DNA of 64,000 bases from Flavihumibacter petaseus NBRC 106054 (GTDB taxonomy: Bacteria > Bacteroidota > Bacteroidia > Chitinophagales > Chitinophagaceae): positions 62,001-126,000 of the forward strand of contig NZ_BBWV01000005.1 in the NCBI RefSeq assembly GCF_000974785.1, written 5' to 3'. The notes under the pieces are model-generated. The model had not been told where the DNA came from and did not search any database. It saw nothing but the letters and a program-made list of their open reading frames with translations. Position 1 is the stretch's first letter. Each line of letters opens with the position of its first letter. Shown in pieces: positions 33,039 to 41,334 of this stretch. A program made the translations under genes and the position numbers.

Positions 33039-33634
33039 AGAATTTATAAGGTGCCAGTTTCGCTAGAAGTATTCAATTATTGGAATTTAGTTTTCCCGCA
33101 AAGAGGTTCCAGGTTTCAAAGAGGCAAATGACCAGGAGGGGAAATTGGCTAAACAAAACCGGGCTGCTTTTTATGGATGCCAGAAAGCTGATAATTTTTG
33201 TAGGATTACTGATTTCTTACTATCGGTGGTGGAGCACCCGACTTATAGAAGAGGCTATTTTAACGGTAATATGTGCAGCCACCAACCAGGGCGGCTTCTG
33301 TTAATCCAGCTAGCAGAATATATCGGCTTCTTTTAATCCTGCGGACATGTGCACGGCTGATCATGATATGGCCTCGCAGTATCTCCGTCAGATGTACCTG
33401 AAAGAAAAAAGAACGCATATTTTAGGGGCTGGATTACCTATACCGTGCAGGAGTGGGGGCTGGCGAGTTTAGAAAAAAGCTTGCCGACGCGGGTCTGGAC
33501 TCGAAGAATATTCAGATACAATTAGGTGATCTTCATTTAAGTTGGACAGTTGTTTATAAAATTACTACTATAAAATAATGAGTCAAACTTGCAGTAACTG
33601 CATATTTTTACTTTTAAGAAACCGATAGCGAGGA
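33039..33634 (+). pseudogene. decayed coding stretch, several broken fragments
   Basis: 596 bases without an intact gene. Protein-like fragments appear in different frames: AKQNRAAFYGCQKADNFCRI (about 33145-33336), HDMASQYLRQMYLKEKRT (about 33360-33420), and EFRKKLADAGLDSKNIQIQL ending ITTIK and a TAA near 33578. They look like pieces of one or more frameshifted genes; none is recognised. Confidence 0.35.
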
Positions 33635-34045
33635 ATGAACCTTACTTATCAATTATTAAAAAGCAGTTGGGGGATTGTAATTTACCTGAACATCGAAGAA
33701 ATATTAAATCCTGACATTCTGGATACTGACACAGTTATTACTGAATCAATATATCTAAGAATTGCCAACGGAATCAATTTTGAGCGGAGCACTTTATTAA
33801 AGTACATGATCCCTGCTGTATCCGAGTTTTCAGATGAGATTGGTGCCAGGATAGGAAATCAGAATGTCTGCTATTACTTAAAAGTATTTGATTTTTCAAT
33901 TTGCGATTTTCAGGAAGAGGGCATTTTCTGTGCGACACAAGAATGGCTGAGTAAATACTACCAATTTGACTACAAAGAACAGGAAGTCATATTTGATAGA
34001 ATTCGTAACCGTTATGATTTTAGGTTCCTTATCAAGCAGGGCTGA
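33635..34045 (+). CDS. hypothetical protein (136 aa)
   Basis: AT-rich gene, beta-rich soluble product starting MNLTYQLLKSSWGIVIYLN and ending IRNRYDFRFLIKQG, with a GAGG-like stretch before the ATG. Size and composition suggest an immunity-type protein. Its 3' end overlaps the fragment copied from the 73-aa gene. Confidence 0.45.
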   Translation: MNLTYQLLKSSWGIVIYLNIEEILNPDILDTDTVITESIYLRIANGINFERSTLLKYMIPAVSEFSDEIGARIGNQNVCYYLKVFDFSICDFQEEGIFCATQEWLSKYYQFDYKEQEVIFDRIRNRYDFRFLIKQG

Positions 34046-34172
34046 CGAACCAACACCCTTGTCAAAAAGCAACTATGGCTTCCAGGCAGGAAAGGCAATG
34101 GCATACCAAATTTACAGTCTAACCGAAAAATTGTATAAGACAAAAATGGCCAGGAGGAGGAAGAGAGTTTAG
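34031..34172 (+). pseudogene. partial copy of the 73-aa gene at 31908
   Basis: SSRADEPTPLSKSNYGFQAGKAMAYQI aligns with NRADELAPMSKASNDFEAGKAMAYYEV of the 73-aa protein, then diverges to TEKLYKTKMARRRKRV and a stop. No start codon precedes it in frame outside the previous gene, so it is a 5'-truncated duplicate. Confidence 0.45.
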
Positions 34173-34181
34173 CATGCCATA

Positions 34182-34883
34182 TCAACAGATCAGCAATAGC
34201 CGGGGCTGGCCGGGTATTTCCCTTGGAGCACGGTGAATACAGGGCGGAACCACGCTTTCAGGATGGTCAACCGCCAACCGCCACATATGACCTGTACCCA
34301 GCGATACCGGACTCGCATCCTGTTCGGCCAGGTAGTGCAGATCAAAGAAATACTCACTTAAAAATGATTCAAACCCTTCGGCATCACCCTGGTATAGTCT
34401 TTTTAGTTCGTACCGTATTTCCGGAATAAGAACTTTCTTTTTGCCTTGTGAATTGGGCAACAACTCACTTGACGCGCCAAAGTAGGTGCATAGAAAAGTA
34501 TCCGTTGGTACGGAGGCGCGATCAACATGAAAAGAATAGACATCGGTCGGAAAAAACGGGTAGTGATCGTCCTGGTAATAACTCCTGATCACATTAAGCA
34601 TTGGCGATGCGCCGTGAGCTTCCAGGCAACTCAGGTCATTTAAAATAATGTCACGGGCAATTTGCCCCTTCTCGCTTAACTGAAAATCTTCAAGTTCGGC
34701 GGGTTCAATTTCCCGCATATTTCCAGTCAATTTTGCTTTTTCAACGATCTCGGAAAAATCACCGGCCAATTGACGCGTCCAGCAAATGGCATTCACCTCG
34801 CCGGCAAAGGGGGTAGCGACCAGGTCCTGAAAATTCGTGACATAGTGAATCTGATGGGCGGTATGCGGAAAATTGGCATTCAT
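34182..34883 (-). CDS. DUF1826-like protein
   Basis: 233 aa, soluble. YSFHVDRASVPTDTFLCTYFGASSELL followed later by HRAPREIPGQPRLLLIC fits the DUF1826 pattern, which looks like a cupin/dioxygenase-type fold with His and Asp metal ligands (FHVDR) and a second His. The N-terminal half is helical (LEDFQLSEKGQIARDIILND). Function unknown; members often sit near metal-homeostasis genes, but no such neighbours are seen here. Confidence 0.6.
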   Translation of the reverse strand: MNANFPHTAHQIHYVTNFQDLVATPFAGEVNAICWTRQLAGDFSEIVEKAKLTGNMREIEPAELEDFQLSEKGQIARDIILNDLSCLEAHGASPMLNVIRSYYQDDHYPFFPTDVYSFHVDRASVPTDTFLCTYFGASSELLPNSQGKKKVLIPEIRYELKRLYQGDAEGFESFLSEYFFDLHYLAEQDASPVSLGTGHMWRLAVDHPESVVPPCIHRAPREIPGQPRLLLIC

Positions 34884-35082
34884 GGCAGGTGCAAAAATAC
34901 ACCACTGCCATATGCGAAAGAAAAAAGCCGCCCCCGACCACCGGGACGAACCTGCAACTCCTGAACCTGTTCAGCTATTGATCCGGTTTCAGTTTCCAGA
35001 ATATTAAAAAAATAATACCATCCATTAGCTTCAATAATCTTCTATGGCCCTCAATAGCATGCATCCAGTTCAGGGGGCGATA

Positions 35083-35098
35083 CGGGAAAAATACCCTT
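35083..35098 (+). promoter_or_regulatory. CGGG-N6-ACCCT motif, copy 1
   Basis: CGGGAAAAATACCCTT, identical over 16 bases to 36137-36152 and 13 of 15 to a minus-strand copy at 45191-45177. It lies 160 bases before the lipoprotein gene. The 34884-35257 gap holds this motif and nothing else I can support. Confidence 0.5.
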
Positions 35099-35257
35099 TA
35101 CACCACCTGAAAAAAGGGGCTACTTTTAAAGTGCCTTTTCTCCACCCTTTCCACCCGTCAAAACTATTGTGCGTTTTGGATCAGGCTTCAGTCTGGCTGA
35201 ATCCCTATGACTCTTATATAAGTGTTTTTTATCCACAATTATCATAAAGCCATAGAC

Positions 35258-36115
35258 ATGAAACCCTCAATTGTCCCTCCAAAAATTGTATACTATCCCT
35301 GGATCCTGCTATTCAGCTTCTGTACAATACAATGCAATGATAAAATGGTCGTTGCCGGTGGTAATGAATTGTCATCCATTGACATCGTTGCCTTTCCGAA
35401 CAGTGGCCGTATTGAACAACAAACCATGAACGGGGCTGGTATTGTGAACGTGGATATGGGATCGGAACTTATGTTCTCAGGTATAGCGTCTAATCCGGGA
35501 GGAGTAAAGACATTTTCAGTTGAAGTGTCTCAAAACGGATCGTCCCTTTATTCAGCAAAGACTGAAAACATCCCGAATGCCAGTAACAAAGTAAATAACC
35601 CAACCAGGATCCTGGGTACCAATGGATCAGGCGGCGCCGGTAGCCAGCCGATGACAGTAACCAACCTCAGTGCTCCTGTTGAGGTTTCCACTACCGCTGC
35701 AGGTTTTGGCACCAACACCAACAGCTTCAAGGTTACCTATGTACCGGTGGATCCGAATCAACGGGGAAAAGATCAACAAATCAAAGTCACCCTGCACCGA
35801 CAAATCACCTCCAACCTCTACACTGCTGAATTTCCGGAAACACCATTCAGCGGCAAAATCACAGGCATTTCGAATCCCGGATCTGCGGAACTGATCTTTC
35901 TGAAAAAGGGTCAATCTCCTGCTAATTGCAATGCCATCAATAACCCCGCAGCGTTGGTAATACTTGCCGTCGGCAGCCAGGTTTTCCCTGCTGACATCGA
36001 CGCACTCTTTGGACCGTCACACACATTGCCAGTCACCTTTATGGCATGTACCAACCCGGCAGCCGGAAGCTCACCACTAACTGTTGATGTATTGGTCACC
36101 TTTCACGTGAATTGA
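35258..36115 (+). CDS. secreted lipoprotein-like protein of unknown function
   Basis: 285 aa from the ATG at 35258. The N-terminus KIVYYPWILLFSFCTIQCND ends in a lipobox-like TIQC. The mature part is beta-rich and low in charge, with repeated Ser/Thr/Asn/Gly segments (GTNGSGGAGSQPMTV and TTAAGFGTNTNSFKVTYV), ending LTVDVLVTFHVN. Likely exposed in the periplasm or on the surface. Not recognised. It precedes the radical SAM gene by about 150 bases and shares its upstream motif. Confidence 0.55.
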   Translation: MKPSIVPPKIVYYPWILLFSFCTIQCNDKMVVAGGNELSSIDIVAFPNSGRIEQQTMNGAGIVNVDMGSELMFSGIASNPGGVKTFSVEVSQNGSSLYSAKTENIPNASNKVNNPTRILGTNGSGGAGSQPMTVTNLSAPVEVSTTAAGFGTNTNSFKVTYVPVDPNQRGKDQQIKVTLHRQITSNLYTAEFPETPFSGKITGISNPGSAELIFLKKGQSPANCNAINNPAALVILAVGSQVFPADIDALFGPSHTLPVTFMACTNPAAGSSPLTVDVLVTFHVN

Positions 36116-36136
36116 CCAGGAGACCTACAGCTTAAC

Positions 36137-36172
36137 CGGGAAAAATACCCTTCAGCTGGCGGGAAATTCCCG
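36137..36172 (+). promoter_or_regulatory. CGGG-N6-ACCCT motif copy 2 plus palindrome
   Basis: CGGGAAAAATACCCTT (36137-36152), a 7-base gap, then the perfect palindrome CGGGAAATTCCCG (36160-36172), 94 bases before the radical SAM gene. The half CGGGAAATT recurs on the minus strand at 45213-45205 upstream of the metalloprotease gene. Confidence 0.5.
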
Positions 36173-36266
36173 TTGATTGACCCTGGTTGGATGCGATAAA
36201 TTTATAGTCCTCGCATATATCCACTCCCTTCCAAACTTTCGTGCCGTCATACTCAAATCTTCAGTT

Positions 36267-37400
36267 ATGTTTTTTACCAATGTGATCAAACCGACACACC
36301 TGTGTAACCTGGCATGCAAGTATTGTTACAATGACGATGTCCGGGATCCGGTCATGAAGGAGTACACCCTCCGCCGAACCATTGAACAGACGTTTAACTA
36401 TGTCCGGAAGTTTGAAGGGCAACGACTGGTGTCTTTCATCTGGCACGGTGGGGAACCGATGATTGCGGGACTGAAATATTTTCAGCAGGCAATTGAGTTT
36501 CAGGGTGAATTTGGGCATGACGTAAAGTTTGAGAACATTATACAGACCAATGGCACTTTCATTGACGAGAAATGGATCAATTTTTTCAAAATTGCCAATT
36601 TCAGCATCAGTATCAGTATTGATGGCCCCGCTTCGATGCACGATGCGTTCAGGGTGGACAGGAGAGGGCGGGGGTCCTACGAAAAAGTTATGAGTGCCAT
36701 CAAAATGGTAAAGGATGCAGGGTTACCATTCGGCGTATGTGTGGTTATTTCTAAAGCCAATATCGACAGGGTAGAGGAATTGTACGATTTCCTGTCGCAG
36801 GAGCGCCTGCCCTTTAATGTGATACCGCTGAATAAATCTGGAAGCGCACGCGACCATTTCCAGGATGTGGGATTGGATGCTGAGGAATATGCCGACGCCT
36901 GGATAAAAATGTATGATAAGTGGTATGATTCCGATCGCGACTATGTGTATTGCTCTGATTTTATTTATAAAACCCGGGCAATCATGATGGGCAGACCGAT
37001 GGACTGTGTCGGGTTGGCACAGTGTGCCGGATCTAATATTTCAGTTGATCCCGTCGGTGATGTGTATCCGTGTGCTTCGCTTTCCGGCCATGCCGATACC
37101 AAATATGGCAATCTTACCGAGTACGACCTGGACGTCCTGCTAAACAGTTCAACTGCCATGGATTACCGGAACAGGAAAATGGATGAACAATGTGCCTCCT
37201 GTAAATGGCAGCATGTATGCCACGGCGGCTGCCAGGCCAGGGCCTATAAGTTTTTTGGGGACCATAACCGGCGCGACTATTATTGTCCCAGCCTGTTCAA
37301 AATGTATGAACACGTCGGCCACCGTATCGAGCAAAGTGCTATCGCCTTAACAGCGGACCACTCCATTAAATCTCTGATCACCAGCAATTGTTCACAATAA
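36267..37400 (+). CDS. radical SAM/SPASM peptide maturase
   Basis: 377 aa from ATG 36267. The radical SAM cluster motif is CNLACKYC; W-HGGEP, IIQTNGTF and FSISISIDGP are the usual SAM-fold strands. The C-terminal SPASM region has its Cys ligands in CAGSNISVDPVGDVYPCAS, CASCKWQHVCHGGC and YYCPS, which bind auxiliary clusters. Such enzymes install cross-links or thioethers on ribosomal peptides, or act as sulfatase-maturing enzymes. No sulfatase is adjacent, so a peptide role is favoured. The next gene follows by 12 bases. Confidence 0.85.
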   Translation: MFFTNVIKPTHLCNLACKYCYNDDVRDPVMKEYTLRRTIEQTFNYVRKFEGQRLVSFIWHGGEPMIAGLKYFQQAIEFQGEFGHDVKFENIIQTNGTFIDEKWINFFKIANFSISISIDGPASMHDAFRVDRRGRGSYEKVMSAIKMVKDAGLPFGVCVVISKANIDRVEELYDFLSQERLPFNVIPLNKSGSARDHFQDVGLDAEEYADAWIKMYDKWYDSDRDYVYCSDFIYKTRAIMMGRPMDCVGLAQCAGSNISVDPVGDVYPCASLSGHADTKYGNLTEYDLDVLLNSSTAMDYRNRKMDEQCASCKWQHVCHGGCQARAYKFFGDHNRRDYYCPSLFKMYEHVGHRIEQSAIALTADHSIKSLITSNCSQ

Positions 37401-37412
37401 AACCATTATTGT

Positions 37413-37817
37413 ATGGATACTTCGAATTTGAAACCAGGAGATGCCGTGCAACCCTGCACTGAGGCACCGACATTACGGGTAAGGCAGGCTTCGGAATCTG
37501 CACATCCGGATTTTAAAACTGCCGAGGGCTACACTACCCGAGGCTACATTAAACACTTTTTGCCCGACCGGGAAGTAAACCTGTCTAAACTGAATCAGGC
37601 CCTTGCAGACGTATTTGGAGAGCCTGCATTAAGAATTGTTAACCTGCAGTTGCAGATTGATGAAGATTACTGGAAACAGATGTGCGGTGATCCCTGGAGT
37701 GGCAATATCTACCGGTACAATTTCCGGTCTCCGGAGATCAAAATCAATGAACTCGAGGACATACGCAATGCGATTAAATTGATCCGGCAGGAACTGGATC
37801 AGGTGAAAAAAGGCTGA
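37413..37817 (+). CDS. radical SAM partner protein (134 aa), unrecognised
   Basis: Soluble, no signal peptide. An unstructured N-terminus (LKPGDAVQPCTEAPTLRVRQ) is followed by YTTRGYIKHFLPDREVNLSKLNQALADVF and a C-terminal coiled helix DIRNAIKLIRQELDQVKKG. It could be a substrate, leader-binding or chaperone protein for the maturase, to which it is transcriptionally coupled. It is convergent with the six-gene operon, 50 bases apart. Confidence 0.55.
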   Translation: MDTSNLKPGDAVQPCTEAPTLRVRQASESAHPDFKTAEGYTTRGYIKHFLPDREVNLSKLNQALADVFGEPALRIVNLQLQIDEDYWKQMCGDPWSGNIYRYNFRSPEIKINELEDIRNAIKLIRQELDQVKKG

Positions 37818-37867
37818 ATACCTGGGATGCTGCGGCTACCAGCGCCAATAACTGGAATGCTTCCCTG

Positions 37868-38881
37868 TCAACAATAATGCAATGCCTGCAAAATACTCAT
37901 ACTTGTAAACAGGCGATGCTGATCGGCAAGTATGACACCGGTGCCTAATTCATTCTCACGCCATTCAGTAATGGCTTCCGGCTCAGTTATCATAGGAACC
38001 GGAATCCTTAGCATGGGAGTTGATGGCCAGCTTCCATCACGCATCTGAACAGCAGCCAGCCACTTTGTCCCTTTAAGAATTGTACCCGCATACCGGCTAT
38101 CCGTTGTTAAGGCAAGTGACCTGCAATAAAAAGCAGTATTGAATGCATCAGGGTGGCCACAATTATCACGCCAAAACCCTTCCTTATCCTGGTGATCAGC
38201 GATCGCTTCAAGCGTTTGCCGCAATTTTTGTCCGCCTAACCGATGCATCAGCAACAGCGCTTTAAGGGCATGGTACGTTGCATACCCCCTGCCTTTCCAC
38301 CAATACGATTCCCAGAGCCGGTCTTCACCTCTCCCGCGCAGAAGATAATCGCAGCCCTTTGCCAAAACATCCGCCTCTTCCATATGCCCATAATATAAAA
38401 TGGCCTGCAATGCCACACCAGTAACGCATGGATGTGGTTGCAACCAACCTTCCACCTGCTCAGGCCGGGCCCCGATATACCGATCGATTTGATCGGCTGA
38501 AATATAAGTGCTGAAGCCTCCGGTTTCCTGGTCTGCATGGCGTAATAGATACCGTAGACCTTTTGACAACGCAGAAGGTCGCCAGCACGGCAATGTTGCG
38601 TAACAAAGAAGTACCCATGCGGTACTATCAGCGTCTGGCGGAACATAATGATTATACCCCCAGCCTCCGGATTTTCGCTGGCAACTCAATAATCTCTTAT
38701 GGGATTCATTTATGCTGACCTGGTATTCTGATATTGCTGCCAGCCCACTAAGTGTATAGGCAGAGACCCATTCGGTAGCCGGTCCGGCCAGTGTCTCGAA
38801 ATCTGACCATAATTCATCTGCCCCTTTTTGAGCCAGGATATAATGTAGTCCCTTGCGGATAATATCTTTTCCAACAGGCAT
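37868..38881 (-). CDS. prenyltransferase/squalene-cyclase-repeat protein with DxDS motif
   Basis: 337 aa of alpha-alpha barrel repeats, half the size of a full squalene-hopene cyclase (about 630 aa). QW-like motifs occur as QRKSGGWGYN, QETGGFSTY, QDKEGFWRD and QMRDGSWPS. The class II acid motif DxDD appears as DADSTAW: the central Asp that donates the proton is present, the following Asp is Ser. It could be a class II terpene cyclase, a protein prenyltransferase-like binder or a non-catalytic scaffold. Last gene of the operon, 4 bases after the class I-like gene. Confidence 0.65.
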   Translation of the reverse strand: MPVGKDIIRKGLHYILAQKGADELWSDFETLAGPATEWVSAYTLSGLAAISEYQVSINESHKRLLSCQRKSGGWGYNHYVPPDADSTAWVLLCYATLPCWRPSALSKGLRYLLRHADQETGGFSTYISADQIDRYIGARPEQVEGWLQPHPCVTGVALQAILYYGHMEEADVLAKGCDYLLRGRGEDRLWESYWWKGRGYATYHALKALLLMHRLGGQKLRQTLEAIADHQDKEGFWRDNCGHPDAFNTAFYCRSLALTTDSRYAGTILKGTKWLAAVQMRDGSWPSTPMLRIPVPMITEPEAITEWRENELGTGVILADQHRLFTSMSILQALHYC

Positions 38882-38885
38882 ACTA

Positions 38886-39959
38886 TTAGTTGAACCAATC
38901 TTTTACATAAAATAATAACCCCTGGCGAAACCGGAAATTTTCCGCTGAATCTTTGTTTTGGGCATACAGGTCGGTAATAAAGCTATCAACACCCTTCAAT
39001 ACTTTGCGCGATTCCCTCGTAATCAGGGGCGATTCTAACAGACGCTGCAAATGAAGTCCGGGATCTGTTTTAACCCTGGCATCCACTCCTCCAAACAGGA
39101 ATAAATTGGGTTGTTCCGACTGAAAGTCTGAAATGATGTCGGCCAGGTCATCAGTACGCCAGAATATTTCACCCAGCCGCGCGGCGAAGTGTAGTTCTCT
39201 GTCGTTTGTATCGGCTTGTTCATTAACAGGAATCTGCGCAATGCTACCCATAATGAGAAAAGGCAGGACCGATTTATTGCGGATGATCACCTTCATTTTA
39301 CGATCGCTCAGACCACCAGTAACAGTTGATAATATTTCTGCCTGGTATGCCCTGTTCAATAACAGCATTATCTGCCCTGGCGAATGTTTACAGGATTCTA
39401 ATAATTCAAAGAGCAGCCGATAAAACGCTGCTATTATTTTTAACAAAACCCTGTGTTCCGGGGAAGAGATTTTACGCAGCGATGAAGCATGTTCCTGCTT
39501 TTGTAATCCGGATAACAACTCTTTGGTGATCAGCTTGCTGAAAGTTGCTTTATTGCCTGACTGATCGAGGAGGAAATCAAATAATGATATTCCCAGGTTG
39601 AATAAAGCACATAAATTTGTTACCTGTTTTTTGTAATGGCAGGCGGCGTTATAAACATCATACAAGCCATTACCAATGGTATCGCCAAATGCAAGGGCAA
39701 ATGGCAGTTTCCTTTTGAACTGTTGATTGTATTTGCCAAACAATAATTCACCGGACAAAAGTTGATAATCCTTCTTACCTAATATGGAGGGCAGCAACTC
39801 GGTTTTCAACTGGTTTCCATTTTCCAGCTGGATGCGCCGCTGATCTTTATAATCCTCAGGGCCAAGCCAAAGACCTTTGTTCTCAAAAGAAACTACCATT
39901 GCCCGCCTTGCAGACAACCAGATTTCATCAAGCATCAGGGATGTGGGCCATTCGCTCAT
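38886..39959 (-). CDS. class I terpene-synthase/polyprenyl-synthase-like protein
   Basis: 357 aa, all-helical, no signal peptide. The segment LGISLFDFLLDQSG occupies the place of the first Asp-rich motif but reads DFLLD in place of DDxxD, while RLGEIFWRTDDLADIISD keeps the second DDxxD after GExF-like context as in trans-prenyltransferases. I infer an isoprenoid diphosphate-binding fold. Its start overlaps the stop of the upstream gene by one base (TGATG) and it is 4 bases from the cyclase-repeat gene, so class I-like and class II-like proteins are made together. Confidence 0.55.
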   Translation of the reverse strand: MSEWPTSLMLDEIWLSARRAMVVSFENKGLWLGPEDYKDQRRIQLENGNQLKTELLPSILGKKDYQLLSGELLFGKYNQQFKRKLPFALAFGDTIGNGLYDVYNAACHYKKQVTNLCALFNLGISLFDFLLDQSGNKATFSKLITKELLSGLQKQEHASSLRKISSPEHRVLLKIIAAFYRLLFELLESCKHSPGQIMLLLNRAYQAEILSTVTGGLSDRKMKVIIRNKSVLPFLIMGSIAQIPVNEQADTNDRELHFAARLGEIFWRTDDLADIISDFQSEQPNLFLFGGVDARVKTDPGLHLQRLLESPLITRESRKVLKGVDSFITDLYAQNKDSAENFRFRQGLLFYVKDWFN

Positions 39960-40549
39960 CAGTCTTTTACAATAAGTGGTTTATTAATCATGGTATAGAT
40001 GATCTTATGTTCAAAATCTGTCTGAGATTTAAAAGGAAACATCCTTTCAGGAATGCGGCCTATCATCATTTTTGCATCAACTGCCCTTCCCTGGAACTTA
40101 TATTGCCCTTTATCCTGCAGCTGAGCATATAATTCGTCGGCTGATTTGATCGGGAATTTCAAATTGCCGGTTTGATGACGCAGATTCATTAATTCTGCCG
40201 GTATGTCTACTTTTTTTCGATTTGCCCTGATCAGTTCTACCAGTTTCTCAATAAGATTTTCAGCAGAAGCTACCGGGAAATAGTAGGCCGGCATATATTT
40301 TATCATTCTTACAGGATCTACCGTTACTTCAGCTATAGTATACAGTTTCCCTGACCCTCCTAATTTTTCAATCAGTTCGGCTCCGGAGTTAATGGGATAT
40401 TCCATTTCAGGAATACTTTTGAACACCTTTTCCAACTCAAGGAGGTCGGCTTCATGAACGAGGGGTATGTATTTTACTTTCGCCAGCCTGTTTACGATTT
40501 CTTCCACTTTTTTGTTTCTGCGTGGATCCAGCTTTGATTGTGTTTTCAT
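39959..40549 (-). CDS. internally repeated protein of unknown function
   Basis: 196 aa from ATG 40549 (MKTQSKLDPRRNKKVEE); the longer frame overlaps the 70-aa gene. A unit of about 50-70 residues recurs three times: an aromatic-Pro pair, then a Ser/Ala-x-x-x-L-x-x-x-L helix, then Y-x-x, VD and MI--P. Examples are MEYPINSGAELIEKL, YYFPVASAENLIEKL and LKFPIKSADELYAQL. No signal peptide. Function unknown. It begins 25 bases after the 70-aa peptide gene. Confidence 0.6.
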   Translation of the reverse strand: MKTQSKLDPRRNKKVEEIVNRLAKVKYIPLVHEADLLELEKVFKSIPEMEYPINSGAELIEKLGGSGKLYTIAEVTVDPVRMIKYMPAYYFPVASAENLIEKLVELIRANRKKVDIPAELMNLRHQTGNLKFPIKSADELYAQLQDKGQYKFQGRAVDAKMMIGRIPERMFPFKSQTDFEHKIIYTMINKPLIVKD

Positions 40550-40574
40550 TGATTGTTTTTTGAATGAAGAATAA

Positions 40575-40787
40575 TTACCAACCTCCGCCACCTTGTGGCT
40601 GCCGGTGGTCTACATACCCGGTGAGGTAACCACCATCATTTACACTGTAGCAGGGTTCATCTGAATCCACGCACCAACTTTCGATTACATATTCACACCC
40701 ATATGCATCGCACACCCATTCACCAAAAGTTTCATAATAGCAGGAAAAATTCCTGTCGTCCTGGCAATTGCCGGAGATCCATGACAT
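40575..40787 (-). CDS. 70-aa Cys-rich, Gly-tailed peptide, candidate modified-peptide precursor
   Basis: Starts MSWISGNCQDDRNFSCYYE, has six Cys and many aromatic residues (EWVCDAYGCEYVIESWC), and ends in a Gly-rich tail HRQPQGGGGW. There is no signal peptide. Size, acidic N-terminal part and short distinct C-terminus fit a ribosomal peptide precursor or a small secreted disulfide protein. It is inside the operon between the HEAT gene and the repeat-protein gene, 3.2 kb from the radical SAM gene. Whether it is a maturase substrate is inference. Confidence 0.5.
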   Translation of the reverse strand: MSWISGNCQDDRNFSCYYETFGEWVCDAYGCEYVIESWCVDSDEPCYSVNDGGYLTGYVDHRQPQGGGGW

Positions 40788-40834
40788 AACTGTAGATTTT
40801 ATGGTTAAGAAATACTATCCTGAAAAAGCCCAGG

Positions 40835-41329
40835 TCAGTGTTGCATTTTGTTGAGCAGCTCCTGCACAAGTGCATTGCGGCGGTGTGGTAATGTTTCGGG
40901 ACTTTGCCCTGCATATTGAGTGAGTACGGCTCTTGCTTTAACGGAACCGTTATTGATTAAAGACTGAACGGCCTCTGCAGCAAGCAGCGGCGAGGTTTCG
41001 CTTTTTGACAATAGTGCCTGCAGCTGATCGGTAGTGCCGTCATTTTTCTGCCGGCCTGAACTACGCATCGCACGAATAGCAATATCTTCATTCGAATCAT
41101 TGATGAGCATCCTGACCGTTTCCATTGCCTGCGGATGTGTCATCCACCCCAATAAGGCAACGGCATTTGTGCGGATTTTCTGGCGAAGTCCCGGATAGGT
41201 TCCGAGTGCAGCTTCACACAAAACAGTTACTGCTTCATTTCCCCATCCCTCAATGGTCAGCGCGAGGGTTGGAGGTACTTCAATGGCCGATAAGGCCTTG
41301 ATTACTTTGATTTCTATTTCAGTAGGCAT
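40835..41329 (-). CDS. HEAT-repeat protein
   Basis: 164 aa of repeating helix pairs of about 30 residues: RTNAVALLGWMTHPQAMETV, AIRAMRSSGRQKNDGTTDQL, LAAEAVQSLINNGSVKARAV. No catalytic motif and no signal peptide. HEAT proteins bind partners, here probably products of the same operon. Starts 5 bases after the 1237-aa gene. Confidence 0.7.
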   Translation of the reverse strand: MPTEIEIKVIKALSAIEVPPTLALTIEGWGNEAVTVLCEAALGTYPGLRQKIRTNAVALLGWMTHPQAMETVRMLINDSNEDIAIRAMRSSGRQKNDGTTDQLQALLSKSETSPLLAAEAVQSLINNGSVKARAVLTQYAGQSPETLPHRRNALVQELLNKMQH

Positions 41330-41334
41330 GGCTT

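Noticed and set aside
35044-35247. 67-codon plus-strand frame before the lipoprotein gene.
   Set aside because: No ribosome-binding site, composition not protein-like, and it contains the shared CGGG motif, so the region is more likely regulatory.
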